A stretch of 64,000 nucleotides of DNA from Neolewinella persica DSM 23188 (GTDB lineage Bacteria > Bacteroidota > Bacteroidia > Chitinophagales > Saprospiraceae). Below, piece after piece: positions 26,201-33,412 of the stretch. The first letter of the stretch is position 1, and every line of letters starts with the position of its first letter. Both the position numbers and the translations under genes were made by a program. A model generated the notes under the pieces. It was not told the DNA's origin, ran no database searches, and worked only from the letters and a program-made list of their open reading frames with translations. The DNA lies in the NCBI RefSeq assembly GCF_000373105.1, contig NZ_KB890436.1:105114-169113 (forward strand), in the 5' to 3' direction.

Positions 26201-26356
26201 CGCCAGTTTCTCTGGGATTTCTCCGCTGAGGATTATCAACTCGCTGACGGCGGAACGATACCGGCAGTTACGGCAAAGGGCGTTGCCCGACTGTTTTGTG
26301 TGCTGGTGCCGGTGCCGGGGGAAGACCAGATGGTTAGGGTACGATATGGGGTGTAA
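23261..26356 (+). CDS. VIT and vWA domain protein with membrane hairpin and caspase-like C-terminal region
   Basis: The product has 1031 residues. A signal peptide (1-18) is followed by a VIT domain (about 28-155, with TYVNNGTERLEATYVFPG). A vWA domain follows with a MIDAS DVSGS at 293-297 and TDG near 390. Two hydrophobic helices lie at about 652-672 and 677-694. The C-terminal 330 residues are not a family I know. They contain NLVAHGN (His788) and IIVHGCSVG (Cys837), spaced and set on strands like the His-Cys dyad of CHAT, caspase and gingipain-type peptidases. Known VIT-vWA proteins work in adhesion or as sorted surface proteins. The fusion to a possible peptidase is unusual. The gene stands alone on its transcript, with Pif1 upstream. 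Confidence 0.8.
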   Translation: MKYLLCIFLIYCCCVINAQSTTGSPYFELSGKADFPLENTTADVNIAGVIADVTVSQTYVNNGTERLEATYVFPGSTNAAVYGMTMIVGSRRIAGIIQRKAEARETYEAAKAEGKRASLLEQHRPNVFQMNVANILPGDTVKVELKYTELLVPESGTYRFVYPTVVGPRFTGESEPGTTAYAAQPYVNGPPTYAFDIDINLNAGMSVSNIGSPSHRLAITPSGTSSAITTDGSETYGGNRDFVLEYQLQGKQIQTGMLLFEGEKENYFLYMAQPPQAPTDQDYPPREFVFVVDVSGSMNGFPLQVSKKLLRKLIGQLRPTDQFNVVLFAGASQTWQASSLAATEDNLSSALTFLDQARGGGGTQLLRALQTAYALPRVAEGLSRNFVVVTDGYISVEPEVFDLVRKNLNQANVYSFGIGSGVNRHLIEGMARIGKGRPAFVLNPSQADTVADKFRRYISEPVLTEMELDFGDKFEAYDIEPTSLPDVSRERPLVVFGKYRGKAKGQLKLTGYGGYAGLENQNGIPADQIKSEADTRKRQYTFKLKGAIADARNAALAQLWARERIRRLDDYNNLRHNDARVEEVTQLGLDYNLLTQYTSFVAVEETPVADVNDPLKTVKQPLPLPENVSATAVGFTLGFAGVAGLPVTGGTPWYAFAIIGLLAGALCYLLYTVFGRRLFFVLIPFALFSLLISCDASRKQALARETTPEILEDPLAFDDRAATITFILGEDEGTNAYYTRATEYFRYHPQEAGEYLVTELRSISEVHDYLQRNQSPAGFWRKVNLVAHGNQWTGLATPLHPGQATRTSTEVLSAWEPARELPETSVNEQTEIIVHGCSVGRDSALLLQLSRVFAARGHQFPAVAASENFTLFREGEYGMERHYAEYYFRATPLGKYPQKEVMANRFARQHPDKPIDWDEALSNSRFTEELQPHLYQFNVPVSWTRVYPQNLKTTVPTNEAAWLAGEPDLMARLERMGLSPRQFLWDFSAEDYQLADGGTIPAVTAKGVARLFCVLVPVPGEDQMVRVRYGV

Positions 26357-26526
26357 CCCGGTATTCGCTACTTGTAGTAGCGATTGGACGCAGTGCTCTA
26401 TGAGGAGAAGGGAGTGAGTGAGGTGCGGCTGTTTACCCCTTGCGCTTGTAAAGCGCTGCGTCCGATCTTCCCCAGAGGTGAAGAAGACCAGTGTCAGACA
26501 ACCCAACCCTGCCGATATCCTCCCTT

Positions 26527-26544
26527 TGTACCCGCGTCCGCGCC
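26527..26544 (-). repeat. Dispersed element half copy upstream of the first OmpA gene
   Basis: The element end on the minus strand (tgtacccgcgtccgcgcc on plus) with two changes from the consensus. On the minus strand it continues ACAAAGGGAGG, like the inner arm of other copies. Confidence 0.5.
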
Positions 26545-26627
26545 CACAAAGGACTTGCCGTTTACTTGATGAAGTGTGTCGATAGCGACTTTTTGGCTAC
26601 CGTTCCCTAACTATTGAGGATTATTCC

Positions 26628-26635
26628 TATATTTG
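26628..26635 (+). promoter_or_regulatory. Promoter -7 box (TATATTTG) for the first TSP3-OmpA gene
   Basis: TATATTTG matches the Bacteroidota -7 consensus TAnnTTTG and lies 33 bp before the ATG at 26669. No convincing -33 TTTG is at the usual distance. Confidence 0.45.
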
Positions 26636-26668
26636 AGGCACGATATAATCCCAGTCAGAAGCAATCCC

Positions 26669-28204
26669 ATGAAACGAGTAATTTTTGGCAGCCTATTGGT
26701 GCTGCTGAGCACCTGCAGCCTGTTCGGGCAGGACAACAATTTGAATTCCTACAATGCCCTTTCCGCACGGGTATTGGCCATTGATCACAATATCCCGAAC
26801 GAGATGTTGGATGGGGCTTCGCAAACCTATGCGCTCGAATTTGGATTTCGCCGACAGTTCACCAAACTGTTCGGTATTGCGGTGCCCATAAAAATTGGGG
26901 TGATCGATGTGGGGGAGCTTAATAATATTTCGATCTCGGGCATCGAGGCCTTAGCGCAGTTTTATCCAGCTGGAACGGAGGGAAAAATCTGCCCATATCT
27001 CCACGCCGGCTACGGGGTCGTATCTGAACGATTTGATGATGCTAACCATCAAATTCCCCTGGGTCTTGGCCTGAATTTCCGCCTTGATAAGAACTCCTGG
27101 TTTAACGTGCAGGGAGAGTATCGTATATCTGACCAGGACCTGCGCAGCAACGTAATGGCGGGTGTTGGTTACGTTTACCGTTTCAGCAGCATTGATACGG
27201 ATAAGGACGGCATCGTTAACCGAAACGACCTCTGCCCCACAGCGCCAGGCCCGGCCGCCACGAACGGCTGTCCGGATACAGATATGGACGGGATTACAGA
27301 TGCTGAAGACCGATGCCCCAAGCTACCCGGTTCGGCAAACCTTGCCGGTTGCCCGGATACGGACATGGATGGCGTACCTGATGTTGACGATAAATGCCCG
27401 GAAGAGGTTGGCCCGGCAACATCTATGGGCTGTCCCGATACTGATGGTGATGGCATCATCGATGCCGACGATAAATGCCCGATGGATATAGGAACCAAGG
27501 CCATGATGGGCTGCCCGGATGCCGACGGAGATGGCGTCCCGGATGCTGAAGATAAATGCCCCGCTGATCCCGGTACCGCTGCCATGATGGGCTGCCCGGA
27601 TACTGATGGTGACGGCGTTGCTGATCACCTGGACAAATGCCCGGACGAGCCAGGTACCACCAAAGAAGGTTGCCCCGACGCCGACGGCGATGGTGTTGCT
27701 GACGGAGACGATGCCTGCCCCGATCAGGCGGGTAATTTCAGGGGTTGCCCGGACTCAGACGGTGACGGTGTTGCCGACAATGAGGATCGATGCCCCACTC
27801 AGGCCGGCCCGGCCGCCTCCGGCGGCTGCCCCGAAATTAAGGAAGAGGTTAAAGAACGACTGGAATATGCCGCCCGGGCTGTCCGTTTCGAAACAGGATC
27901 GGCAAAACTGATGGAAACCAGCTACATCATCCTCTCTGAAATAGGCGGAATCATGCGCCAGTATCCTGATTATAACCTTACGATCAGCGGGCACACTGAC
28001 GATGTTGGCTCAGACGTAAACAACCTGTCGCTAAGCGAGCAAAGGGCGGAGGCGTGCCAAAAATTCATTGTGGCAACCGGTATTAGTTCGACAAGGATCA
28101 GCAGTGCAGGCTACGGCGAAACCCGCCCCGTGGGAGAAAATAGCTCAGTAGAAGGCCGGCGACTGAATCGCCGGGTGGAGTTTGATCTCATTCCCCGACA
28201 ATAA
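26669..28204 (+). CDS. OmpA-family protein with thrombospondin type 3 repeats, paralog 1
   Basis: The product has 511 residues from the ATG at 26669, with signal peptide MKRVIFGSLLVLLSTCSLFGQ. Residues about 22-165 form a small beta barrel (FGFRRQFTKLFGIAVPIKIG). Eight calcium-binding thrombospondin-3 type repeats follow (about 170-385), each of the form DxDxDGxxDxxDxCP. The end is an OmpA peptidoglycan-binding domain (about 395-511, LTISGHTDDVGSDVNN then ISSAGYGETRPV and LNRRVEF). It is an outer-membrane protein that tethers the membrane to the cell wall across a rigid calcium-dependent stalk. A paralog with five repeats follows 107 bp downstream. Confidence 0.92.
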   Translation: MKRVIFGSLLVLLSTCSLFGQDNNLNSYNALSARVLAIDHNIPNEMLDGASQTYALEFGFRRQFTKLFGIAVPIKIGVIDVGELNNISISGIEALAQFYPAGTEGKICPYLHAGYGVVSERFDDANHQIPLGLGLNFRLDKNSWFNVQGEYRISDQDLRSNVMAGVGYVYRFSSIDTDKDGIVNRNDLCPTAPGPAATNGCPDTDMDGITDAEDRCPKLPGSANLAGCPDTDMDGVPDVDDKCPEEVGPATSMGCPDTDGDGIIDADDKCPMDIGTKAMMGCPDADGDGVPDAEDKCPADPGTAAMMGCPDTDGDGVADHLDKCPDEPGTTKEGCPDADGDGVADGDDACPDQAGNFRGCPDSDGDGVADNEDRCPTQAGPAASGGCPEIKEEVKERLEYAARAVRFETGSAKLMETSYIILSEIGGIMRQYPDYNLTISGHTDDVGSDVNNLSLSEQRAEACQKFIVATGISSTRISSAGYGETRPVGENSSVEGRRLNRRVEFDLIPRQ

Positions 28205-28244
28205 GATTTTCGATTTTTCAGACGTTATTGAGTACTATGCCGCG

Positions 28245-28305
28245 ACCTGCAACCTGCAACTTGCAACCTGTAACTTGAACCCTGCAACCTAAACCCTGCA
28301 ACCTG
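28245..28305 (+). repeat. Degenerate CCCTGCAAC array in the leader of the second OmpA gene
   Basis: About six imperfect units of the CTGCAACC type (CTGCAACCTGCAACTTGCAA and on) end 7 bp before the ATG at 28312. They read in the sense direction of that gene. Confidence 0.65.
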
Positions 28306-28311
28306 AATACT

Positions 28312-29598
28312 ATGAACCGCCTGTTGCTCTGCTTTCTTCTTGTAGCAAGTAGCTGCCTCTCCGGGCAGGTGAGCGACCCCGGCCGTTTTACTACCCTCTC
28401 TGCCCGTATGCTGATGATCGACCATCAGGTGGACGTGGGGAAGTTGGAGCGGGATATTCAGAAGAGTTATGCTATTGAATTAGGCTTACGCCGACAACTG
28501 AGAAAAGAACTCGGGCTGCTGGTCCCAATTCGCCTTGGTAACGTGGACGTAGGGGAGTTTACCAACAAACAGTTTACTTCCATTGACCTCATCGCCAGGG
28601 TAACCCCTTTTGGTACTGAAGGCGCTATTTCTCCGTACGTGCAGGGAGGATATGCTTTCCGGGCCGAAAGTGATTCCAAGCCCTTTTCCGAAGTACCCTT
28701 TGGGGTCGGAGCAGATCTTCGCCTGGGGAAAGATATGTGGTTTAACCTCCAGGTGGAGTACCGGAAAGGCAGCCGGGAGAACCGGGATAACCTAATGGCT
28801 GGCGTTGGCTACGTCATTCGATTTGGGCAACCGGATCGTGATGGTGACCGAATACCTGACGGTAAGGACAAATGCCCTGATGTTCCAGGGGTATCCTCCG
28901 CAGGCGGCTGCCCCGACGCTGACCGGGATGGTGTTACGGACAAGAACGATGAATGCCCGCAGGCCGCCGGCCCTGTCTCCACCAACGGCTGCCCCGATTA
29001 TGATAAAGACGGTCTGCCCGATCACCAGGACCAGTGCCCCTACGAAGCCGGTAAAAAGCGTCTTAAGGGTTGTCCGGATATTGACAACGACGGTGTCCCC
29101 GACGATATCGACCAATGCCCCAATACCCCAGGTAGTCTGTATACTGGCTGCCCGGATACCGATAAAGATGGCTTCGAAGACCATAATGACGACTGCCCCG
29201 AAGTAGCTGGCCCTAACCGCGGCTGCCCGGAGGTGACGCCCGACATCAAAGCCCGCCTCGAAAGGGCAACTAACGAAATTACCTTTGCTCCCCGCTCAGA
29301 TAAACTGACGCCTGGAAGTTTGCTTGTACTTGACGATCTGGTCGATATCCTGAAGGATCAACCCAGCTTCAAACTTACCATCTACGGTCATACCGATAAC
29401 ACCGGGACGGATGAGAACAACCAAAAATTGAGTGAACTGCGCGCACTTGCCTGCCGTGGGTACCTGATCTCTAAGGGCATCGACGGAAGCCGAATCTCGA
29501 CGATTGGCTACGGAGGGATGCGGCCGCGGGCAGATAATAATACTACGGTGGGGCGGGATTTGAACCGGCGGGTGGAGTTTGCTTTGACGCCGGGGTAG
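28312..29598 (+). CDS. OmpA-family protein with thrombospondin type 3 repeats, paralog 2
   Basis: The product has 428 residues with signal peptide MNRLLLCFLLVASSCLSGQ. The plan is that of the upstream paralog: N-terminal barrel (about 20-165, with ELGLRRQLRKELGLLVPIRL), then five thrombospondin-3 repeats (about 170-305) against eight upstream. A C-terminal OmpA domain ends it (LTIYGHTDNTGTDENNQ and ISTIGYGGMRPRADN). The two genes are a tandem duplication whose repeat number has since changed. The leader carries a CTGCAACC array. The stop is 2 bp from the convergent purE stop, so the two transcripts must overlap or terminate within each other's genes. Confidence 0.92.
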   Translation: MNRLLLCFLLVASSCLSGQVSDPGRFTTLSARMLMIDHQVDVGKLERDIQKSYAIELGLRRQLRKELGLLVPIRLGNVDVGEFTNKQFTSIDLIARVTPFGTEGAISPYVQGGYAFRAESDSKPFSEVPFGVGADLRLGKDMWFNLQVEYRKGSRENRDNLMAGVGYVIRFGQPDRDGDRIPDGKDKCPDVPGVSSAGGCPDADRDGVTDKNDECPQAAGPVSTNGCPDYDKDGLPDHQDQCPYEAGKKRLKGCPDIDNDGVPDDIDQCPNTPGSLYTGCPDTDKDGFEDHNDDCPEVAGPNRGCPEVTPDIKARLERATNEITFAPRSDKLTPGSLLVLDDLVDILKDQPSFKLTIYGHTDNTGTDENNQKLSELRALACRGYLISKGIDGSRISTIGYGGMRPRADNNTTVGRDLNRRVEFALTPG

Positions 29599-29600
29599 AC

Positions 29601-30092
29601 TTATTCCCACCCATCCTTCTCCAACCGCTCATACTTAACCTGCACCTGCGCCCTTAGCGCCTCCTGATAATCCGCCATCTTCTGCCGGATGACTTCATCC
29701 TGCGCGCCCAAAATCCGCGCAGCGAGCAGGCCGGCATTCTTGGCCCCATCGAGGGCAACGGTAGCGACGGGAATACCTCCCGGCATCTGTAAAATGGAGA
29801 GGACCGAATCCCAGCCGTCAATGCTGTTCCGGCTCTTGATCGGCACACCGATCACGGGCAGCGGCGTCAGGCTGGCCACCATGCCGGGTAGGTGCGCGGC
29901 GCCTCCGGCGCCGGCAATAACGACTTGCACACCCCGGCCCGCAGCTGCCTTAGCGTATTCGAACAGCCGATCCGGCGTCCGGTGGGCGGAAACAACCGTC
30001 ACTTCGATCTCAATGCCGAATTCAGTAAGGATTTCCGCAGCCTGCCGCATGATTGGTAAGTCGGAATCGGAGCCCATGATGATGGATACCAT
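29601..30092 (-). CDS. purE: N5-carboxyaminoimidazole ribonucleotide mutase
   Basis: The product has 163 residues, the usual PurE length. Diagnostic motifs are [10 protein letters not shown] at the N-terminus, [13 protein letters not shown] with the catalytic His, and [25 protein letters not shown]. It moves the carboxyl group from N5-CAIR to C4 to give CAIR in de novo purine synthesis. PurK is not adjacent. The leader contains tandem CCAACAGA units on the sense strand. The gene is convergent with the second OmpA gene with 2 bp between stops. Confidence 0.97.
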   Translation of the reverse strand: MVSIIMGSDSDLPIMRQAAEILTEFGIEIEVTVVSAHRTPDRLFEYAKAAAGRGVQVVIAGAGGAAHLPGMVASLTPLPVIGVPIKSRNSIDGWDSVLSILQMPGGIPVATVALDGAKNAGLLAARILGAQDEVIRQKMADYQEALRAQVQVKYERLEKDGWE

Positions 30093-30103
30093 TGGTTAGT
30101 ATT

Positions 30104-30134
30104 TTGGTCTGTTGGTCTGTTGGTCTGTTGGTGG
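30104..30134 (-). repeat. CCAACAGA tandem repeat in the purE leader
   Basis: The sense strand of purE reads three exact CCAACAGA units, 12 bp before the ATG at 30092. A related CCAATAGA array precedes priA, also on its sense strand. Beyond it (30180-30240) are TTAATGCCTTAATGG type repeats. Confidence 0.65.
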
Positions 30135-30252
30135 GGAAGCCGTTCTTTGCACTTATCCCAAGACCTTGGATATTCTTAATGTAGCCCTTTGTGCTTAATG
30201 CCTTAGTGGTGAAAAATCCTTAATGCCTTAATGGTTCAAAACCTAAGCGTTC

Positions 30253-30966
30253 CTAAATCTCAAAGTCCAAAGCCCGTCGCAGTACCCCACTATCCCGCTG
30301 CTTGGCCAGGTCTTTATAAGTATCCTGATTGAATTTGTAGAGAACCGCTGGCCGGTGTGCAACGTTCTGCTGACGGCCGACTTCCTCAAGAATACCCGTC
30401 CGCAAAATGCGGGTCCGGAAGTTTCGTTTGTTGAAGGCTTCCACATTCAGCACGGTTTCATACAACTGCTGCAGTTGGCCCAGAGTGAATTCTTCCGGCA
30501 ACAACTCAAAACCGATCGGTTGATAGCGCACTTTTGCGCTCAGGCGACTGTTGGCCATAGCGATTATTTCGCTGTGGTCGAAGGCCAATTCCGGGAGCTC
30601 ATCGAGGGAGAACCATTCTGCCTTATCCGCGTCAGACGAGGCAACTGCGGGGTGATCCTGTAGGTTCACCAACGCAAAATAAGCAACGGAGATGACCCGC
30701 CCGCGAGGATCCCGGTCAATCGCGCCGTAAGTGTAAAGCTGCTCAACGAACAAATCTTTTACGCCAGTTTCTTCCTCTAGTTCCCGCAGGGCGGCCTCTT
30801 CAAGGGTTTCGCCCATATCGACGAATCCACCAGGAAGCGCCCAACTGCCTTTAAAGGGTTCGCTTCCGCGCTGGATAAGCAACATTTTCAATTGCTTACC
30901 ACCATCGTAGCCAAAGACTACAATGTCGACCGTAACGGAAGGACGCGGGTATTCGTAAGTGTACAT
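30253..30966 (-). CDS. NrtR-like Nudix protein with winged-helix domain
   Basis: The product has 237 residues from the ATG at 30966. The N-terminal 150 residues are a Nudix hydrolase domain with a complete Nudix box (G-x5-E-x7-REL-x-EE-x-GV around [17 protein letters not shown]). The C-terminal part is the winged helix seen in NrtR regulators: [19 protein letters not shown], then [17 protein letters not shown]. NrtR binds ADP-ribose or related nucleotides and controls NAD synthesis genes. Its position directly after pncB supports that role. The intact Nudix box also leaves hydrolase activity on ADP-ribose or another nucleotide possible. It has its own promoter-like box at 30989. Confidence 0.87.
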   Translation of the reverse strand: MYTYEYPRPSVTVDIVVFGYDGGKQLKMLLIQRGSEPFKGSWALPGGFVDMGETLEEAALRELEEETGVKDLFVEQLYTYGAIDRDPRGRVISVAYFALVNLQDHPAVASSDADKAEWFSLDELPELAFDHSEIIAMANSRLSAKVRYQPIGFELLPEEFTLGQLQQLYETVLNVEAFNKRNFRTRILRTGILEEVGRQQNVAHRPAVLYKFNQDTYKDLAKQRDSGVLRRALDFEI

Positions 30967-30988
30967 ACGTGTTGACTTTAGGATTAAG

Positions 30989-30996
30989 CAAAGATA
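30989..30996 (-). promoter_or_regulatory. Promoter box and shared motif before the NrtR-like gene
   Basis: On the minus strand TATCTTTG fits TAnnTTTG, 22 bp before the ATG. It continues as CTTAATCCTAAAGTCAAC. The pncB promoter has TACCTTTG followed by CTTAAATTTTAAACTAAC, so the two regions share CTTTGCTTAA and a following TAAA-x-x-AAC. This could be a common operator. Confidence 0.5.
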
Positions 30997-31031
30997 GTTA
31001 GTGCGGACGAGCTTAGGTTGCCAGAACAAGC

Positions 31032-32492
31032 TTATTCTGCTAGTAGCTTCATTTTCAAGTCATAAAGCCGGCTTTCCAGTTGGGTATTGAAATTGCTGCC
31101 CTCCTGTCCCTGGTTCCATCTCTGCCAGTTCTTCATGGCGCGGTCGCGGGTGCTTTGGAGGGTTGGAAGCGCAAAGACCATTTCCCCGTTTTTGAAGACA
31201 AGCTCCAACAGGTCCGTTTCCCGCATGGCATCGTGATGATGGAGCGGATGTTCGTTTCCATTTTCGGTGGTTGCACTTACCATGTCTTTTCCGTCAAACT
31301 CGTTATAGATCACCCGGCCATGTGCGGTCGCCGCACCTCTTTCCATGAAGTGGAATATCCGTACGTTCAGCTTACCTGGGTTGCTCGTCTTGATCGGCGT
31401 TTCGGATCGCTTGATTCGTGGTTCCCATTCCCCCCGTTCATTCTGGATGGCGGCTAATTTGTAAACACCTCCCAGTGCCGGCTGGTCGTGGGCGGTGGCC
31501 AGGCGGGTACCGATGCCCCAGACGTCGATTTTGGCTCCCCTGGCCTTCAGCTCAGTAATCGCATATTCATCGAGGCTGTCGGAGGCAACGATTTTGGCCT
31601 GCGGGAAACCACCTTCATCCAGTATCTGCCGGGCAAGAATAGATAATTCAGCCAGGTCTCCACTGTCTAGCCGGATCCCGAGCATTTCATGTCCTCGTTC
31701 TCTCAGTTGCTTCCCAACCCTGACGGCGTTTCTAACGCCTTCTTCCGTGTCGTAAGTGTCCACCAGAAAAGTGCAGTTGTTCGGCATCGATGCCGCATAT
31801 GCCTCAAAGGCATCGATTTCGCGCGGGAAGACCATCACCCAGCTGTGTGCGTGGGTACCCTTAACCGGGATGTTGTAATAACGCCCAGCCCAAACATTGG
31901 ACGTAGCGTCACAACCTCCAATGTAAGCGGAGCGGCTGGCCGTAAGCCCTCCGTCGATTCCCTGCGCTCGGCGCAGACCAAATTCAAGGACGGTATCCTC
32001 CCCCGCAGCCGCTTTGATGCGGGCGGCTTTGGTTGTGATCAGGGTACTGAAGTTCATGACGGTCAAAAGTGCTGTTTCCAACAGCTGTGCCTCAATGAGG
32101 TTAGCCTCGATGCGGAGCAGTGGCTCGTGCGGTAGCACGATCTCCCCTTCGGGTACCGCGTGGATGGTTCCCGTAAACTTCATCCGCTGAAGGTAATTAA
32201 GAAAAGGTTCCTTAAACAGCGGCGTCCCGTTCGCCCCTTTGAGGCGACCGAGGTACTGCACGTCGTCGGCACTAAACTTTAGCCCCTGAACTATGTCAAT
32301 GGCGAGAGCAAGACCCGCAGCCAGCGCAAAATTTCCTCCAAATGGTGCCTTGCGGTAAAACAAATGGAAGATGGCCTTCCGCTCATGGATGCGCTGATCG
32401 TAGTATCCCGCCGCCATGGTGAGTTGGTACAAATCAGTCAGCATACCAAAATCAGGACGGTAAATATGGTGGAGGTGAGAGGTCGGCAACAT
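31032..32492 (-). CDS. pncB: Nicotinate phosphoribosyltransferase
   Basis: The product has 486 residues. It begins near [20 protein letters not shown], typical of the family. Active-site segments include [32 protein letters not shown] with the conserved His, [11 protein letters not shown] and [20 protein letters not shown]. It joins nicotinic acid to PRPP in the Preiss-Handler salvage route to NAD. The NrtR-like gene follows 65 bp downstream on the same strand, so regulator and target lie together. A good promoter lies directly upstream. A stretch at 31137-31154 resembles the dispersed element end but falls in conserved coding sequence. Confidence 0.96.
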   Translation of the reverse strand: MLPTSHLHHIYRPDFGMLTDLYQLTMAAGYYDQRIHERKAIFHLFYRKAPFGGNFALAAGLALAIDIVQGLKFSADDVQYLGRLKGANGTPLFKEPFLNYLQRMKFTGTIHAVPEGEIVLPHEPLLRIEANLIEAQLLETALLTVMNFSTLITTKAARIKAAAGEDTVLEFGLRRAQGIDGGLTASRSAYIGGCDATSNVWAGRYYNIPVKGTHAHSWVMVFPREIDAFEAYAASMPNNCTFLVDTYDTEEGVRNAVRVGKQLRERGHEMLGIRLDSGDLAELSILARQILDEGGFPQAKIVASDSLDEYAITELKARGAKIDVWGIGTRLATAHDQPALGGVYKLAAIQNERGEWEPRIKRSETPIKTSNPGKLNVRIFHFMERGAATAHGRVIYNEFDGKDMVSATTENGNEHPLHHHDAMRETDLLELVFKNGEMVFALPTLQSTRDRAMKNWQRWNQGQEGSNFNTQLESRLYDLKMKLLAE

Positions 32493-32511
32493 AGTTAGTT
32501 TAAAATTTAAG

Positions 32512-32543
32512 CAAAGGTATGCCCTGAATCTTATATTTGCAAG
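32512..32543 (-). promoter_or_regulatory. Promoter of pncB
   Basis: On the minus strand CTTG (32540-32543) and TACCTTTG (32512-32519) are 20 bp apart, matching the Bacteroidota TTTG / TAnnTTTG pattern. The -7 box is 19 bp before the ATG. The -33 region overlaps one arm of a 10-bp inverted repeat (TTTGCAAGTT at 32536, AACTTGCAAA at 32602). Confidence 0.6.
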
Positions 32544-32755
32544 TTGGCGACTTTAATTCACCATTAAGGCATTGAGGTAACAAGAAAAAAGCAGGTAGGC
32601 AAACTTGCAAAGGAGGAATCACTCAGACTGCATGCGTGTTGAGCGTAAGTGCACAAATTATCATAGCATTTCTATATAGATCGCCTGGGAAATGCAAGGG
32701 GATCGCTGTCCTTCTTCTTAGCGTAAAACTTAAGGTCTTACTGCCTGAATGATTA

Positions 32756-33250
32756 CTACCGTCGCAGCCATTTAGAAAACCGGTAGGCCAGCTCATTCTT
32801 TCCCTCCGGTCGGTGCCCCTCGCTCCAAACCTCCTGCCATTCCTCCGGGTCAAGCTTCGGGAAGAAGGCATCGCCGTCTTCAATATCCGCATCCACGATG
32901 GTGAGGTAAATTGTGGAGACCAACGCCAGGCTCTGCTTGTACAGTTCTCCGCCGCCAATGATGAAGGCGGTCTCCGCCTCGGTGACCGAGGGATGATTCA
33001 GCGCCTCTTCCAGACTGTGCGTTACCACAATTCCCGTAGCCGTAAAAAAAGCATCGCGCGTCAGCACCACGTTTGTCCGTTTCGGCAGCGGTCTGCCGAT
33101 GCTGGCAAAGGTCTTCCGACCCATAATGACGGGATGGCCAAGCGTTGTGCGCTTAAAAAATTGGAGATCAGCCGGGAGATACCAGGGGATGTCTCCATCT
33201 TTTCCGATGGTGCCCTTACGGTCGGTGGCTACTATGGCGGAGAGTTTCAT
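32756..33250 (-). CDS. folA: Dihydrofolate reductase
   Basis: The product has 164 residues, normal for the family. The N-terminus MKLSAIVATDRKGTIGKDGD is followed by IPWYLPADLQFFKRTT with the catalytic acidic residue. Then come VIMGRKTFASIGRPLPKRTN, the NADPH loop FIIGGGELYKQSL and ending strands around EEWQEVWSEGHR. It reduces dihydrofolate to tetrahydrofolate for thymidylate, purine and amino-acid synthesis. thyA, its usual neighbour, is not in the window. It is transcribed alone. Confidence 0.96.
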   Translation of the reverse strand: MKLSAIVATDRKGTIGKDGDIPWYLPADLQFFKRTTLGHPVIMGRKTFASIGRPLPKRTNVVLTRDAFFTATGIVVTHSLEEALNHPSVTEAETAFIIGGGELYKQSLALVSTIYLTIVDADIEDGDAFFPKLDPEEWQEVWSEGHRPEGKNELAYRFSKWLRR

Positions 33251-33336
33251 AAGGCGAAGGTATTACCTGTAGCTCCGGCTTCAGCCGGATAGTTCTTTTT
33301 TTTACAAGCTTAGTCCCGAAGGGACGTCTATCGTAA

Positions 33337-33379
33337 TGAGGGGTGACGGAGTTGGCAACGCCAACGAGGGAACCCCTCA
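33337..33379. terminator. Nested hairpin between the carboxypeptidase and folA genes
   Basis: TGAGGGGT (33337-33344) pairs with ACCCCTCA (33372-33379), and inside it GTTGGC pairs with GCCAAC (33351-33365). It lies just past the stop of the minus-strand carboxypeptidase gene. A second hairpin (TCCGGCTTCAGCCGGA, near 33276) with a T run on the plus strand lies close by. Confidence 0.45.
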
Positions 33380-33412
33380 GCAATAACCTGCCAGCCTTGC
33401 CCCAACATACAT

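Larger units (their letters stand above)
26357..26668. other. Gap before the OmpA pair: element half copy and promoter
   Basis: This 312-bp stretch has no gene. It holds a dispersed element half copy (26527-26544) and a promoter box (26628-26635), listed separately. The remainder shows nothing recognisable. Confidence 0.5.

Noticed and set aside
31137-31154. Dispersed element end inside pncB
   Set aside because: 17 of 18 bases match, but it lies in the conserved C-terminal part of the enzyme without inner-arm similarity, so chance is likely.
32632-32679. Fifteen-codon open frame after an AGGAGG sequence near folA
   Set aside because: Bacteroidota rarely use Shine-Dalgarno sites and nothing else supports translation.
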